Positions 41,781 through 51,275 of a stretch of DNA of 60,308 nucleotides are shown here, in pieces. A program made the position numbers and the translations under genes. The stretch is from Lachnospiraceae bacterium (lineage in GTDB: Bacteria > Bacillota > Clostridia > Lachnospirales > Lachnospiraceae). The notes under the pieces were generated by a model. It made no database searches and was not told the DNA's origin. It saw only the letters and a list, made by a program, of their open reading frames with translations. Location: NCBI GenBank assembly GCA_017480565.1, contig JAFVAL010000075.1:1-60308 (forward strand). Reading direction: 5' to 3'. Position 1 is the stretch's first letter; every line of letters begins with the position of its first letter.

Positions 41781-43018
41781 TTTTGATTGCTCTCTGTTCT
41801 ATATTCTCTCAGATACTCCGCATCTTTCGGCTCATAGGGCACTAAAATGAAGTCCTTCTTTTGGTGGTACAAGCAGCATACCGTCTCCACATGTTCGCTT
41901 CCAGGGAACATATCACAGGGCTGAATTTTCTCAACTTTATATCCGCCCTTTGTCAGTACACGCAGATCTCTCGCCTGTGTCTCCGGATTACACGAAATAT
42001 AAACCACACGCTTCGGTGCAAGCTTCAGCACCGACTGTAAGAATGGCGCATCACTGCCGGCTCTCGGCGGGTCAAGGAAGACCACATCGATCTTCTCCTT
42101 CTTCTCTGCCAGATCCACCAAAAAAGCGCCTGCGTCATTTCCGTAGATCTCTACATTGCTGGCTTGGTTCGCCTTGATGTTTTTCCTTGCATCTCTTACC
42201 GCGTCTGGATTTGACTCCACACCGATGACGCGTTTGCAATGATCGGACGCGATGATCCCGATGGTTCCAATCCCGCAATATGCATCCACGACCGTCTCTT
42301 TTCCGGTCAATTTGGCAAATGAAATCGCAGTCTGATATAAAACCTCTGTCTGCACCGGATTCACCTGGTAAAAGGCTTTTGGCGAAATCACAAAGCTCTT
42401 GCCACAGAGCACATCCGTAATCTGGCCTTTTCCGTAGATGACTTGCTCCTTCTCTCCCAGGATCATGCTCGTCTTCTTATCATTCACATTGATCACAACG
42501 GTCGAGATCTCCGGATGCACCTTCCGGAGGGCTTTGACGAAATTGTTCTTGCTTGGCAAAATCGGGGAGGATAACACCAGGACGACCATCACTTCTCCGG
42601 TCTGATAGCCGGTACGAATCAAAACATGACGAAGTAGTCCATAACCAGTATCCTCATCATATGTTTTGATTTTAAACGATTTTAACAGGTCAAAAATGGT
42701 ATGCACAATTGCCTGAGCGGTTTCATTTTCCAGGTAACAATGCTCCACCGGGACGATTCGATGTGATTTTGCCTCATAGATTCCGCAAACAGGCCTCTTT
42801 TTCTGATCAATTCCAAACGAGGCATGAACCTTATTCCGATAGTAATAAGGATCTTTCATGCCCAGAATAGGGGACACCTTGCCATAAGAGCTAAGTTCCT
42901 TTCGAACCCAGGCTTCTTTTTTCTTTAACTGCTCTTCATACTTAAGTCCCTGCAGCTGACATCCGCCGCATTGGCGTGCAACCGGACATAAGAACTTCTC
43001 TTGATCTACTTTACTCAT
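41777..43018 (-). CDS. rlmD: 23S rRNA (uracil-5) methyltransferase, RlmD/RumA family
   Basis: 413 aa. The N-terminal [4Fe-4S] cysteines are at CPVARQCGGC (residues 11-20), with the fourth expected later. The SAM domain has DAYCGIGTIGI, FLDPPRAGSD and the catalytic Cys in VYISCNPETQARDL. The C-terminal signature CDMFPGSEHVETVCCL is followed by an extra 30 residues that most relatives lack. RlmD methylates U1939 or U747 of 23S rRNA; which one is not clear here. The start overlaps the WYL regulator's stop by 8 bases. Its C-terminal signature recurs as three short copies downstream. Confidence 0.92.
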   Translation of the reverse strand: MSKVDQEKFLCPVARQCGGCQLQGLKYEEQLKKKEAWVRKELSSYGKVSPILGMKDPYYYRNKVHASFGIDQKKRPVCGIYEAKSHRIVPVEHCYLENETAQAIVHTIFDLLKSFKIKTYDEDTGYGLLRHVLIRTGYQTGEVMVVLVLSSPILPSKNNFVKALRKVHPEISTVVINVNDKKTSMILGEKEQVIYGKGQITDVLCGKSFVISPKAFYQVNPVQTEVLYQTAISFAKLTGKETVVDAYCGIGTIGIIASDHCKRVIGVESNPDAVRDARKNIKANQASNVEIYGNDAGAFLVDLAEKKEKIDVVFLDPPRAGSDAPFLQSVLKLAPKRVVYISCNPETQARDLRVLTKGGYKVEKIQPCDMFPGSEHVETVCCLYHQKKDFILVPYEPKDAEYLREYRTESNQK

Positions 43019-43997
43019 AGTGCTGTAAAATATCCCTCAGATAATCTTTGTATTTTCTGGCCTCGCTTTCGGGAGAAATGAGCCGAACACCGACTCCGAG
43101 CCCCGCAAGCCATCCATAGAATGGATCGCTCGGGATGATCTCCGTACGAATACTGAAATGATCCTCGTCTTCCTTGCGAATCGTGATGTCTTTGCCAAAA
43201 CGATCGATCACAACCCCTGCATATTGATTTTCAAACAGGAGGGTCATCATCACTGCAGTGCCGCCAAACATTCCAAACGTCTTCTTGGTATAATCTGCGA
43301 GAGAAAAATGTGCGAACACATCTTTTCCTTCGCGGGCTTCCTCTTCTTCTTCAATTCCGACGAGCTTATCCACACGGTAATGGCGAATCATGTTGGTGCG
43401 GTCATCGTATCCGATCAGATAATAATTTTCCTCCACCCAGCACAATGCCCAGGGCGAGATTCGGTATCTTCCACCATCTCTGCGAAGCTCCAGCTCCTTC
43501 TCCACATTCCAGCGGGAGTACTGAAAGCTGATCTTGCGATTATCCATGATCGCCTTATGCAGCTGATCCACGATGTAATAGATGCTCTCATTCATCGTCT
43601 TGACCTGCCCCGCAACCGTTACTTGTCTGGCCAATTGTCTTGCTTCGTAGACGCTCGTCAAGCTCTCGATTTTGGAAATGAGTTCATTCGATTTCTTTTC
43701 TGACAAAAACCGCGACGCCTGCACTGCATCCGCTAAAAGCTTTAATTCCGGGAGTTCAAATTCACGGCTCGCTAGATAATACCCGCGTGGCTTATCTTTG
43801 CGGATCTCAATGTCACAGCCAAAATACCTGAGTGCCTCCACATCATCATAGATGCTTTTGCGCTCCGCTTTGATCCCATATCCGTCCAGATAGTCAATGA
43901 TCTCCTGCATTGAAACAACATGCTCATTGTCGGTTTTCGTCCGAAGAAGCTGATATAAATATAAGATTTTCAGTTTCTGGTTATATGATTTCGCCAT
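43011..43997 (-). CDS. WYL-domain transcriptional regulator
   Basis: 328 aa from ATG 43997, with GGAG 7 bases upstream (the frame is open further). An N-terminal winged helix (residues 5-60; VSMQEIIDYLDGYGIKAERK, then SIYDDVEALRYFGCDI) precedes a WYL domain (RISPWALCWVEENYYLIGYD) and a C-terminal WCX extension. WYL regulators sense ligands, often nucleic acids, and control defence or DNA-damage genes as well as metabolism. It is coupled to rlmD by an 8-base overlap. Promoter TTGAGT, 16 bases, TATAAT (44023-44050) overlaps the upstream terminator. Confidence 0.88.
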   Translation of the reverse strand: MAKSYNQKLKILYLYQLLRTKTDNEHVVSMQEIIDYLDGYGIKAERKSIYDDVEALRYFGCDIEIRKDKPRGYYLASREFELPELKLLADAVQASRFLSEKKSNELISKIESLTSVYEARQLARQVTVAGQVKTMNESIYYIVDQLHKAIMDNRKISFQYSRWNVEKELELRRDGGRYRISPWALCWVEENYYLIGYDDRTNMIRHYRVDKLVGIEEEEEAREGKDVFAHFSLADYTKKTFGMFGGTAVMMTLLFENQYAGVVIDRFGKDITIRKEDEDHFSIRTEIIPSDPFYGWLAGLGVGVRLISPESEARKYKDYLRDILQHYE

Positions 43998-44037
43998 ACA
44001 AGTACTCCAATCCTCAAAGCTGATTATATTGTACAAT

Positions 44038-44070
44038 AAAACGGACTCAAGTTCAACTTAAAGTCCGTTT
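44038..44070. terminator. Terminator of the histidine-phosphatase gene
   Basis: AAACGGACT...AGTCCGTTT with an inner AAGTT/AACTT stem. It overlaps the -35 of the WYL gene promoter. Confidence 0.8.
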
Positions 44071-44084
44071 CTCTCTCATCTTTC

Positions 44085-44723
44085 TCATTTGTCTTTTAAG
44101 GTTGCATTCGCGTGAAATCCCTCATGCAGAAATGTCCAGGAATCCTCACCGTCTTCCCTGCGATCTCCCAAATGTACTTCCAGGATCGCACAATTTCCCA
44201 CATGAATATCCCAGAACTTCGTGATTGCTTCCTGATCGATATAATTGATCAGTGCGTGAATCGCGGCGCCGTGAGACACAACAAGAATCGTCTCTCCGTG
44301 ATCTTCCCGCGCTCTCATCGTCTCGATAAAGCTTCCGACACGAGCGATCAGTTCATAGAACGTCTCCCCACCTTCCGGTGCGTGGTAAATGTCTGTGCGA
44401 TGATGAAACTCTTCATAAAACTCTGGTGTCATATGATCCGTTCTTAACATCTCAAGGACACCAAACCCCATCTCAATGATCCTTGGATCGACTTCAAAAG
44501 ATGATCTCTCTTTCCCGGTTGCATATTCCGCTGTCTCTTTCACACGCGTCAGTGGACTCACAATAATCACATCCGGCACAATCTTTGTCTCTGCAAGAAA
44601 TGTCCCCGCAAGCTTTGCCTGTGAGATACCGACCTCATTTAGATGCGTATCGGTCTGACCTTGCAGCCTGTGTTCTGTATTCGCAACAGTCTGACCGTGT
44701 CGCAGCACATAAAACTTCTTCAT
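44085..44723 (-). CDS. Histidine phosphatase family protein (phosphoglycerate-mutase-like)
   Basis: 212 aa from ATG 44723; the frame is open 69 bases upstream but that part is not protein-like and runs into the tRNA terminator. Catalytic RHG motif VLRHGQTVANTEHRLQG at residues 5-21, second His in VVSHGAAIHALI, and SPLTRVKETAEYA. Members are phosphoglycerate mutases or broad phosphatases such as CobC/PhoE; the substrate is not predictable. It lies alone between the tRNA-Thr gene and the WYL regulator. Confidence 0.88.
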   Translation of the reverse strand: MKKFYVLRHGQTVANTEHRLQGQTDTHLNEVGISQAKLAGTFLAETKIVPDVIIVSPLTRVKETAEYATGKERSSFEVDPRIIEMGFGVLEMLRTDHMTPEFYEEFHHRTDIYHAPEGGETFYELIARVGSFIETMRAREDHGETILVVSHGAAIHALINYIDQEAITKFWDIHVGNCAILEVHLGDRREDGEDSWTFLHEGFHANATLKDK

Positions 44724-44760
44724 ATATGACACCCTTTCCCCATGGATCAAAGCCTTAAGA

Positions 44761-44789
44761 AAAAGGACCGAAACTACTTCGGTCCTTTT
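44761..44789 (-). terminator. Terminator of tRNA-Thr
   Basis: AAAAGGACCGA/TCGGTCCTTTT with a 7-base loop, five bases past the tRNA 3' end. Confidence 0.9.
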
Positions 44790-44793
44790 CACG

Positions 44794-44866
44794 AGCTTGG
44801 GATGGGACTCGAACCCACGATCTATTGATTACGAATCAATTGCTCTACCGACTGAGCCACCCAAGC
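44794..44866 (-). tRNA. tRNA-Thr (CGT)
   Basis: 73 nt cloverleaf: acceptor GCTTGGG/CCCAAGC with T discriminator, D arm TGGCTCAGTCGGTAGAGCA, anticodon loop TTCGTAA (CGT), T arm GTGGGTTCGAGTCCCAT. CCA is not encoded. Reads ACG codons. Confidence 0.96.
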
Positions 44867-44894
44867 AAGCGTTCAATTCATTGAACACTAAAAG

Positions 44895-44923
44895 ATACTA
44901 CCACAACAGCGGAAAATAATCAA
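44895..44923 (-). promoter_or_regulatory. Promoter of tRNA-Thr
   Basis: TTGATT, 17 bases, TAGTAT. The -35 and spacer lie inside the fhs terminator hairpin. Confidence 0.6.
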
Positions 44924-44940
44924 GCTTATTTTCCGCTGTT
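44905..44940. terminator. Terminator of fhs
   Basis: Perfect 15-bp stem (AACAGCGGAAAATAA/TTATTTTCCGCTGTT), 6-base loop, 14 bases after the fhs stop. Confidence 0.85.
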
Positions 44941-44953
44941 TCTTTCTTAACGT

Positions 44954-46621
44954 TTAGAACAATCCGACAATCTTTCCTTCGTCGTTGACATCAATATCGA
45001 GTGCTGCGGGATGTTTGGAAAGTCCAGGCATCGTCATGACGGTACCCGTAATCGCGACGACAAAGCCTGCACCTGCGCTGACATAGACTTCGCGGATATG
45101 CAAGGTATACCCTTCCGGACGTCCCAGCTTCTTCGGGTCATCGGACAAGGAATATTGATTCTTTGCCATGCAAACCGGTGTCTGACCGTAGCCGATTTCC
45201 TCGATCTTTGCAATCGCTTTTTCTGCGGCCGGATCGTAAGAAACGTCTGCAGCTCCGTAGATCTCGGTTGCGATCGTGCGAATCTTTTCTTTGATCGAGA
45301 GCTTTTCATCATAGAGATAATGGAAATGATTCTCTTTTTGTGTTGCAAGAATCACCTTCTTCGCAAGCTCGATTCCGCCTTCGCCACCTTTCTCCCAAAC
45401 CTCAGAAAGTGCAAATTCGCAGCCTCTCTCTTCACAGAAATCTTTGACATAGGCAAGCTCTGCTTCGGTATCGGAAGAAAACTTATTGAGGGTCACAACC
45501 ACCGGCACGCCGTACTTGTGCAGGTTCTCGATGTGTTTTTCAAGGTTACAGATACCCTTCTTTAAAGCATCAAGATTCTCTGCTCCGAGATCCGCTTTCG
45601 CCACACCACCGTTATACTTTAAAGCTCTTACAGTCGCTACAAGAACGATGGCAGAAGGCGTTAATCCGGTCATTCTGCACTTGATGTCCATGAACTTCTC
45701 TGCACCAAGATCTGCGCCGAATCCAGCCTCAGTAATCAGATAATCTGCCAGTTTTAATGCGGTCTTCGTCGCACGCACGCTGTTGCAGCCATGTGCAATA
45801 TTCGCAAATGGTCCGCCATGGACAAACGCAGGCGTATTCTCCAGTGTCTGGATCAGATTCGGACGAATCGCATCCTTTAACAGTGCAGCCATCGAACCGA
45901 CTGCCCCGATCTCTCCTGCCGTCACCGGCTTTCCATCGTAGGTATAAGCGACAATAATGCGGGACAGACGCTTCTTTAAATCCTGCATATTCTCAGCAAG
46001 GCAAAGGATCGCCATGATCTCAGATGCCACAGTGATGATAAAATGATCTTCTCTTACCACACCGTCTGCCGGACGCCCCAGGCCTACGACAATATTCCTC
46101 AGAACGCGGTCATTCATATCCACGCAGCGCTTCCACACGATCTGGTTCGGATCGATGTGAAGCTCATTTCCCTGCTGGAGATGATTGTCAAGCATCGCAG
46201 CTAAAAGGTTGTTTGCAGAAGTGATCGCATGGAAATCTCCGGTAAAATGAAGATTCAGCTCATCCATCGGAACGACCTGCGCATAACCACCGCCGGCAGC
46301 ACCGCCCTTGATGCCAAAACAAGGTCCCAAGGAAGGCTCGCGTAGCGCGATCACAGCCTTTTCGCCCAGCTTATCAAATGCCTGTCCAAGGCCAACCGTC
46401 GTCGTGGTCTTTCCTTCTCCCGCAGGGGTCGGATTGATCGCGGTGACCAGAATCAACTTACCGTCCGGGCGATCCTTGATCTTCTCCCAGAGCTCATCGG
46501 TGAGTTTCGCCTTATATTTCCCATAGTAGTCCAGATAGTCTTCTTCAATGTCAAGCTTCTTCGCGACCTCGCGAATGTGAACCATCTTCGCTTCCTGTGC
46601 AATCTCAATATCAGTCTTCAT
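44954..46621 (-). CDS. fhs: Formate-tetrahydrofolate ligase
   Basis: 555 aa from ATG 46621, with GGAG 7 bases upstream. Makes 10-formyl-THF from formate, ATP and THF, a C1 and Wood-Ljungdahl step. P-loop [18 protein letters not shown] near residue 65; family signatures [23 protein letters not shown] and the C-terminal [21 protein letters not shown]. Length is typical. It follows the second ATP-grasp gene by 29 bases and may be cotranscribed with the ftsK cluster. Confidence 0.97.
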   Translation of the reverse strand: MKTDIEIAQEAKMVHIREVAKKLDIEEDYLDYYGKYKAKLTDELWEKIKDRPDGKLILVTAINPTPAGEGKTTTTVGLGQAFDKLGEKAVIALREPSLGPCFGIKGGAAGGGYAQVVPMDELNLHFTGDFHAITSANNLLAAMLDNHLQQGNELHIDPNQIVWKRCVDMNDRVLRNIVVGLGRPADGVVREDHFIITVASEIMAILCLAENMQDLKKRLSRIIVAYTYDGKPVTAGEIGAVGSMAALLKDAIRPNLIQTLENTPAFVHGGPFANIAHGCNSVRATKTALKLADYLITEAGFGADLGAEKFMDIKCRMTGLTPSAIVLVATVRALKYNGGVAKADLGAENLDALKKGICNLEKHIENLHKYGVPVVVTLNKFSSDTEAELAYVKDFCEERGCEFALSEVWEKGGEGGIELAKKVILATQKENHFHYLYDEKLSIKEKIRTIATEIYGAADVSYDPAAEKAIAKIEEIGYGQTPVCMAKNQYSLSDDPKKLGRPEGYTLHIREVYVSAGAGFVVAITGTVMTMPGLSKHPAALDIDVNDEGKIVGLF

Positions 46622-46650
46622 GCCCTTCTCCTTCGCAGTATCTAGCTGCA

Positions 46651-47505
46651 TCACCTTTGTTTCATGGTTGCTTCTACATAATCCATGAAAATGTGTACAA
46701 TGTCAAGATCTGAAACTGCATATAACATCCTGGAACCGACAATATCCTCAATTTCATTGAAAATGAGCTCGCCGTAATCACCAATGATGAAGTCAATTCC
46801 GACAAAATCAAACCACCCGAGAGACAAGATCTGTTCAACTATCTTTTTCTCATCCTCGGAAAGTGAATACAATGAAACTTTCCCGCCCTGCGAATAGTTG
46901 GCCCGAAACCCCTCGGTCGATTCACGCATCACGGCCGCAATGATCTGATTGCCTACCACATAGACGCGCAGATCCTTCCCACAGCCGCATCTTGGCTGCC
47001 AGACCGCGTTATTTGCCCGAAAACGGCTCAAAACATCTTCCCCAGGGAAATTCTTAAGCAAGAACACCTCGGCCCCTCCGTGGCCATTTACGGTCTTTAA
47101 AACGCCTGGATAATCAGTGTTCTTTAAGAATTCAGGGATATACTCACGCTTTAAGAATCTGCTCTCCACAATTGGAACATGCGCCGATGCAACCATCTGA
47201 TACGTAGCGGATTTATCGTTACAGATTTTGGCAACCTCAGAACGGTTAAAGACGCGAACGCCCATAAGTTCCAGATGTTTCGATAAAAGCGGATAGATGG
47301 CTCTGCAAAACGCAAAGTCCGGCGCAGCAACATCCTCGCCCTGATACCTTAGATACAAAGCACCGTTCTTCACGCCAAAGTCAAGCTCTTCGGTCAGAAT
47401 CAGCCGTAACTGGATACCGCGCACTCTGCACTCTTCCTCATAAAAGGAAATATAGCGGCGGTTATAAGCCGCCGCTTCTCGTTCATAAATGATCCAACCA
47501 TTCAT
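46651..47505 (-). CDS. RimK-like ATP-grasp ligase (second of pair)
   Basis: 284 aa from ATG 47505, which overlaps the stop of the upstream ATP-grasp gene by 4 bases. ATP-grasp blocks: [38 protein letters not shown] (phosphate loop), [20 protein letters not shown] and [20 protein letters not shown] (Mg-binding Glu/Asn-type). Such enzymes form amide bonds, for example adding glutamate, lysine or other amino acids to a peptide or small molecule. It shares its layout with the upstream gene but is clearly diverged, so the two probably perform different additions. Confidence 0.82.
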   Translation of the reverse strand: MNGWIIYEREAAAYNRRYISFYEEECRVRGIQLRLILTEELDFGVKNGALYLRYQGEDVAAPDFAFCRAIYPLLSKHLELMGVRVFNRSEVAKICNDKSATYQMVASAHVPIVESRFLKREYIPEFLKNTDYPGVLKTVNGHGGAEVFLLKNFPGEDVLSRFRANNAVWQPRCGCGKDLRVYVVGNQIIAAVMRESTEGFRANYSQGGKVSLYSLSEDEKKIVEQILSLGWFDFVGIDFIIGDYGELIFNEIEDIVGSRMLYAVSDLDIVHIFMDYVEATMKQR

Positions 47506-48377
47506 TGTTTTTCCAAGATCCAATCGATGATCGCCTCTGCGACATTGACGCCAGTGCAATCATAAATGTTGCGAAAATGTGCATTCGAATTGACTTCACA
47601 GACCAACGGCCCATCCGATCCAAAGAGCAGATCTACGCCAGCAAAATCAGCACCGACCGCCTTTACCGCAGCAGTTGCAAGCAAGACTTCTTCCTTTGTT
47701 GGCACATAAGGCTTCATAGAACCACCGCTGGATAAATTTGCACGAAAGTCCCCGTTCGTCGAATACCGCTCCATCGAAGCGACAACTTTATCTCCGACGA
47801 CCTGCAGTCTCACATCACGCCCGTGGCTTGTCTTCACATATCGCTGCATCAAGAACGGTTTCGCACCGATCTTTCTTACGATGTCTTCAAGATCCCTTAA
47901 ATCATTTGACAGATAGACCTGCCAGCCAAAAGAACCGTAGCACTCCTTGACTACCATCGGGAACCCCAACGCATCGACTGCATTTGCAAGAAAACCAAGA
48001 TCCGTATAGCCGATGTTGCCAAATGTCATCGGTGCAACGATGGTATCCGGCTCAGGTAAACCCACTTTGGCAAGCGCAAGATGCGTCTGCGACTTATCAT
48101 CGCAGACCGCAATCGCTTTCGCACTGTTATAAACCGGAATGTAGAGGCTCTCCAAATAACGAGCCAGTCTCACATCTTTATCCCAGAATAAGACCCATGC
48201 AGGTACCTCTTCGAGCTTTCTTCCCGGCATCAAAAGAATATCGGAATTCTTCTTCGGAACCAGATGGATCCCACGCGCGGAAGCTGCCGTGATAAGCCAA
48301 TCAACGTGTTCTGAGAACTTCTGCGAGTTTAGAAATCCGTTATAGATGATCCAGGGGTCAGACTTATTTATCGTCAT
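47502..48377 (-). CDS. RimK-like ATP-grasp ligase (first of pair)
   Basis: 291 aa. AVCDDKSQTHLALAKVGLPE, PMVVKECYGSFGWQVYLSND, GRDVRLQVVGDKVVASMERY and GVDLLFGSDGPLVCEVNSNA are the successive ATP-grasp elements; EVNSNAHFRNI carries the Mg ligands. N-terminal VLFWDKDVRLARYLESLYIP is typical of RimK/LysX-type proteins. AAAGGA precedes ATG 48377, nine bases after ftsK ends. The acceptor substrate is unknown. No carrier protein of the LysW type is in the window. Confidence 0.84.
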   Translation of the reverse strand: MTINKSDPWIIYNGFLNSQKFSEHVDWLITAASARGIHLVPKKNSDILLMPGRKLEEVPAWVLFWDKDVRLARYLESLYIPVYNSAKAIAVCDDKSQTHLALAKVGLPEPDTIVAPMTFGNIGYTDLGFLANAVDALGFPMVVKECYGSFGWQVYLSNDLRDLEDIVRKIGAKPFLMQRYVKTSHGRDVRLQVVGDKVVASMERYSTNGDFRANLSSGGSMKPYVPTKEEVLLATAAVKAVGADFAGVDLLFGSDGPLVCEVNSNAHFRNIYDCTGVNVAEAIIDWILEKQ

Positions 48378-48386
48378 AGTTATCCT

Positions 48387-51257
48387 TTAGGCATCCCCGT
48401 TTAAGAATGCTTCAAACTCTTCCTTCGTCATCAGGACCTTTCTCGGCTTCGTCCCTTCTTCCGGTCCTACCACGCCGGCATCTGCCAGCTGATCCATGAT
48501 TCTCGCGGCGCGGTTAAATCCGATGCGGTAGACTCGCTGCAGGTTTCCGATTGAAGCTTTCTGCTTTTCAATGATAAAACGTCCGGCTTCTGCAAAGTAT
48601 TCATCTCTGCCATCCCCAGGCTCACCGCCCTTGGCAGCCTCTGCTGCAGCTTCTGCAACAGAAGGAACACCCTTTTCAATCTGAGCTGCAATATCCTTGT
48701 TGTAAACGTTCTGTCCAGCCTGACCGGAGACGTAAGCCACGACATCCGCGACTTCTTCATCCGAAACAAAGGCACCCTGCACACGGATCGGCTTCGGATA
48801 GCCACTCGGGAAGTAAAGCATATCGCCCTTTCCAAGCAGTTTTTCTGCACCGGCACCATCCAGAATCGTTCTGGAATCGATCGCGGAAGCAACCGCAAAT
48901 GCAATTCTTGACGGGACATTTGCTTTAATCAGTCCGGTAATGACATTCACGGAAGGACGCTGTGTTGCGAGAATCAGATGCATACCTGCGGCACGTGCCA
49001 TCTGTGCCAGACGGCAGATTGCATCTTCCACTTCGCCAGGTGCCACCATCATCAGGTCAGCAAGCTCATCGACGATGATAACGATCTGCGGCATGTGCTT
49101 GTGTTCGCCGCGCTCTTCCTTCGTCATGCTATCCCATTTCTTGTTATAGCCCTTGAAATCTCTGACGCCAAACTCTGCAAATGCCTGATAACGCTTGGTC
49201 ATCTCCATGACCGCCCAGTTTAAGGCCGCCGAGGCTTTCTTCGGATCTGTCACAACAGGGATGAGAAGGTGCGGAATTCCATTATATACACTCAGTTCTA
49301 CCATCTTCGGATCAATCATGATAAACTTCACATCTTCAGGCTCCGCCTTGTAGAGGATACTCATGATGATCGTGTTAATGCAGACTGACTTACCGGAACC
49401 GGTCTGGCCAGCGACCAGAAGGTGTGGCATCTTCGCGATATCACCGATAATCACCTGACCGCCGATATCCTGACCAACACCGAAGGAGACATTTGACTTC
49501 GCGTTCTGGAAGGCTTCACTCTCTAACAATGTCCGCAGCATGACGGTTGTCGTCACCTTGTTCGGCACTTCAATACCAACCGCTGCTTTTCCAGGAATCG
49601 GCGCCTCAATACGGATATCGGTCGCCTGCAGATTCATCTTGATATCGTTAGCTAACGCGGTGATACGGCTGATCTTAACACCCAATTCCGGCTGCAGCTC
49701 GTAGCGCGTCACGGAAGGCCCACAGCTGACATTGGTTACGGTGACTTTTACGCCGAAACTGTCAAGCGTCGCCTGCAGTTTCAGTGCAGTCTCTTCCAGT
49801 TCCTGATTCGTAATGCCGCCGACATTCCCTTTCGGACGTGCCAGCAAGTTCATGTTCGGGAACTTATATTCAATCTTCGGCTGCTCTTCAATCGTCTCCT
49901 CGATCGACTTGGTCAGATCCAGGATCTCGTCTTTCTTGCTTTCTCTGTGCTCTTTCGGGATCTCCACGCTCTCCTTAAGAACCTCTCTTGGACCGTCCTG
50001 CGGAAGCTTCTGTTCATATGCAGGACCGCTTGTAGAAGGCCCGACCGGAATCACAGGATGATTGGAAGATGCACCTTGCTTGTTTTGCAAATCTTTTCGC
50101 GCGCGGTCTAAGAAGCTTGCGGCTTCTTTCGGATCCGGGCGCTTTCCTCTTTCCTTCTCTTTTTGTGAGAAATCCGCTTCTTTCTCCTCGGTGACAAAGA
50201 GATTGCCCTTCTCCTTAGTATCCTCTTTGTTCTCTCCCTTTTCTTCGTCTTTTTCTTCTACCTGATTGACGTTCTGGATGCGAATCTCCGGATTGTCTCT
50301 CCTGGTATCTTCCGGCTCCTTCTCGGTATCGTCATCATCGTCATCATCGTCTAGGTAAGAAAGCATACCGGAAGGCAAAATGCCGGAAAGACCTTTCTTC
50401 TTACGCTTCGGATACTCTTCCTGTGCCTTTTCGGTCTTTTTCTTCTCTTCGTCTTCTTCCGGTCCATCTACCGGATAGGTGTAAAGACGATTCCTGCGTT
50501 CTTCAATCTCACGCTCTGTCTGTTCACGCTGTGCTTTTCTGCGCTGCTTTCTGCGCACTTCACGCTCTTCCTGCGCGATCTCGCGCTTTGCTTTCTGCGC
50601 CTCGGACAAATCCTGCACCGTCTCTGCACTTCTCTCGCGGATAAAGCTTAACAAGCGCTTTCCGGTCAGCAGGGTAAATACAATCAAAAGCAGGGCAAAT
50701 AAAATCAGATACGCGCCGACTTTTCCTACAAGATTTTGCAGGGAAACACCGATCAATGCGCCAAGCAATCCGCCGCCTCTGTGAGTCTCTGCGGAAAGAG
50801 TATAGTACTCCGTAATCTTTTCTGCGGAAAGCTTAGAAATCAAACTGCAGATACCACATATGATGAGCATGGCACACACGATGTAAATGCAACGAAGCGT
50901 CATCTTCTTATTGCCGCGGTTAGCGATTCCAAGCGCTACCAGCAAAAAGAACAGATAGGGAAATACATAGGCGATCACACCCATCATACCAAATAAAAAG
51001 CTTCCCAGCAGCGCGCCAAGCTTTCCAGCCAAACCGAAATTGCTTAAAATCATCAGCACGGTAAATGCCAAAGCAACGATCAGCCAGATCTCATCGCGCA
51101 CTGGATTCGCTTGCGCTTCTTCTTTGACGTCCTTTTCCGTAGTCTCTCTGCTCCTTGTTCTTGGTGTCGTCGATGTTCTCATCGAACCACGGCTTCCCGT
51201 ACTTTGACGAGAACCACTTCCAGAACTCTTCTTCGTTGTCGTTTTCTTCTCAGCCAC
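48387..51257 (-). CDS. ftsK: DNA translocase FtsK/SpoIIIE
   Basis: 956 aa with a GTG start (GGGGG 8 bases upstream). A basic Ser/Thr/Arg-rich N-terminus is followed by four membrane helices (residues 55-195). A long charged linker follows, with an uninterrupted run of seven Asp encoded by a GAT/GAC repeat near 50333-50353. The RecA-like motor carries Walker A VAGQTGSGKSVC and Walker B IVIIVDELADLMM. The C-terminal gamma winged helix (SIGNLQRVYRIGFNRAARIM) reads KOPS/SRS-type DNA signals. It pumps DNA through the closing septum. The ATP-grasp pair follows; the UppP-like gene precedes. Confidence 0.95.
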   Translation of the reverse strand: MAEKKTTTKKSSGSGSRQSTGSRGSMRTSTTPRTRSRETTEKDVKEEAQANPVRDEIWLIVALAFTVLMILSNFGLAGKLGALLGSFLFGMMGVIAYVFPYLFFLLVALGIANRGNKKMTLRCIYIVCAMLIICGICSLISKLSAEKITEYYTLSAETHRGGGLLGALIGVSLQNLVGKVGAYLILFALLLIVFTLLTGKRLLSFIRERSAETVQDLSEAQKAKREIAQEEREVRRKQRRKAQREQTEREIEERRNRLYTYPVDGPEEDEEKKKTEKAQEEYPKRKKKGLSGILPSGMLSYLDDDDDDDDTEKEPEDTRRDNPEIRIQNVNQVEEKDEEKGENKEDTKEKGNLFVTEEKEADFSQKEKERGKRPDPKEAASFLDRARKDLQNKQGASSNHPVIPVGPSTSGPAYEQKLPQDGPREVLKESVEIPKEHRESKKDEILDLTKSIEETIEEQPKIEYKFPNMNLLARPKGNVGGITNQELEETALKLQATLDSFGVKVTVTNVSCGPSVTRYELQPELGVKISRITALANDIKMNLQATDIRIEAPIPGKAAVGIEVPNKVTTTVMLRTLLESEAFQNAKSNVSFGVGQDIGGQVIIGDIAKMPHLLVAGQTGSGKSVCINTIIMSILYKAEPEDVKFIMIDPKMVELSVYNGIPHLLIPVVTDPKKASAALNWAVMEMTKRYQAFAEFGVRDFKGYNKKWDSMTKEERGEHKHMPQIVIIVDELADLMMVAPGEVEDAICRLAQMARAAGMHLILATQRPSVNVITGLIKANVPSRIAFAVASAIDSRTILDGAGAEKLLGKGDMLYFPSGYPKPIRVQGAFVSDEEVADVVAYVSGQAGQNVYNKDIAAQIEKGVPSVAEAAAEAAKGGEPGDGRDEYFAEAGRFIIEKQKASIGNLQRVYRIGFNRAARIMDQLADAGVVGPEEGTKPRKVLMTKEEFEAFLNGDA

Positions 51258-51275
51258 AGTCTAGTCCCCCTTACG

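Noticed and set aside
41777-41880. Disrupted rlmD 3' end as a direct integration site
   Set aside because: The gene runs on intact past HVETVCCL and is coupled to the GNAT gene by ATGA, so its own 3' end is not visibly split; only the downstream copies look like scars.
45011-45565. 184-codon plus-strand frame inside fhs
   Set aside because: fhs is unmistakable on the other strand; the antisense frame has no ribosome site or family match.
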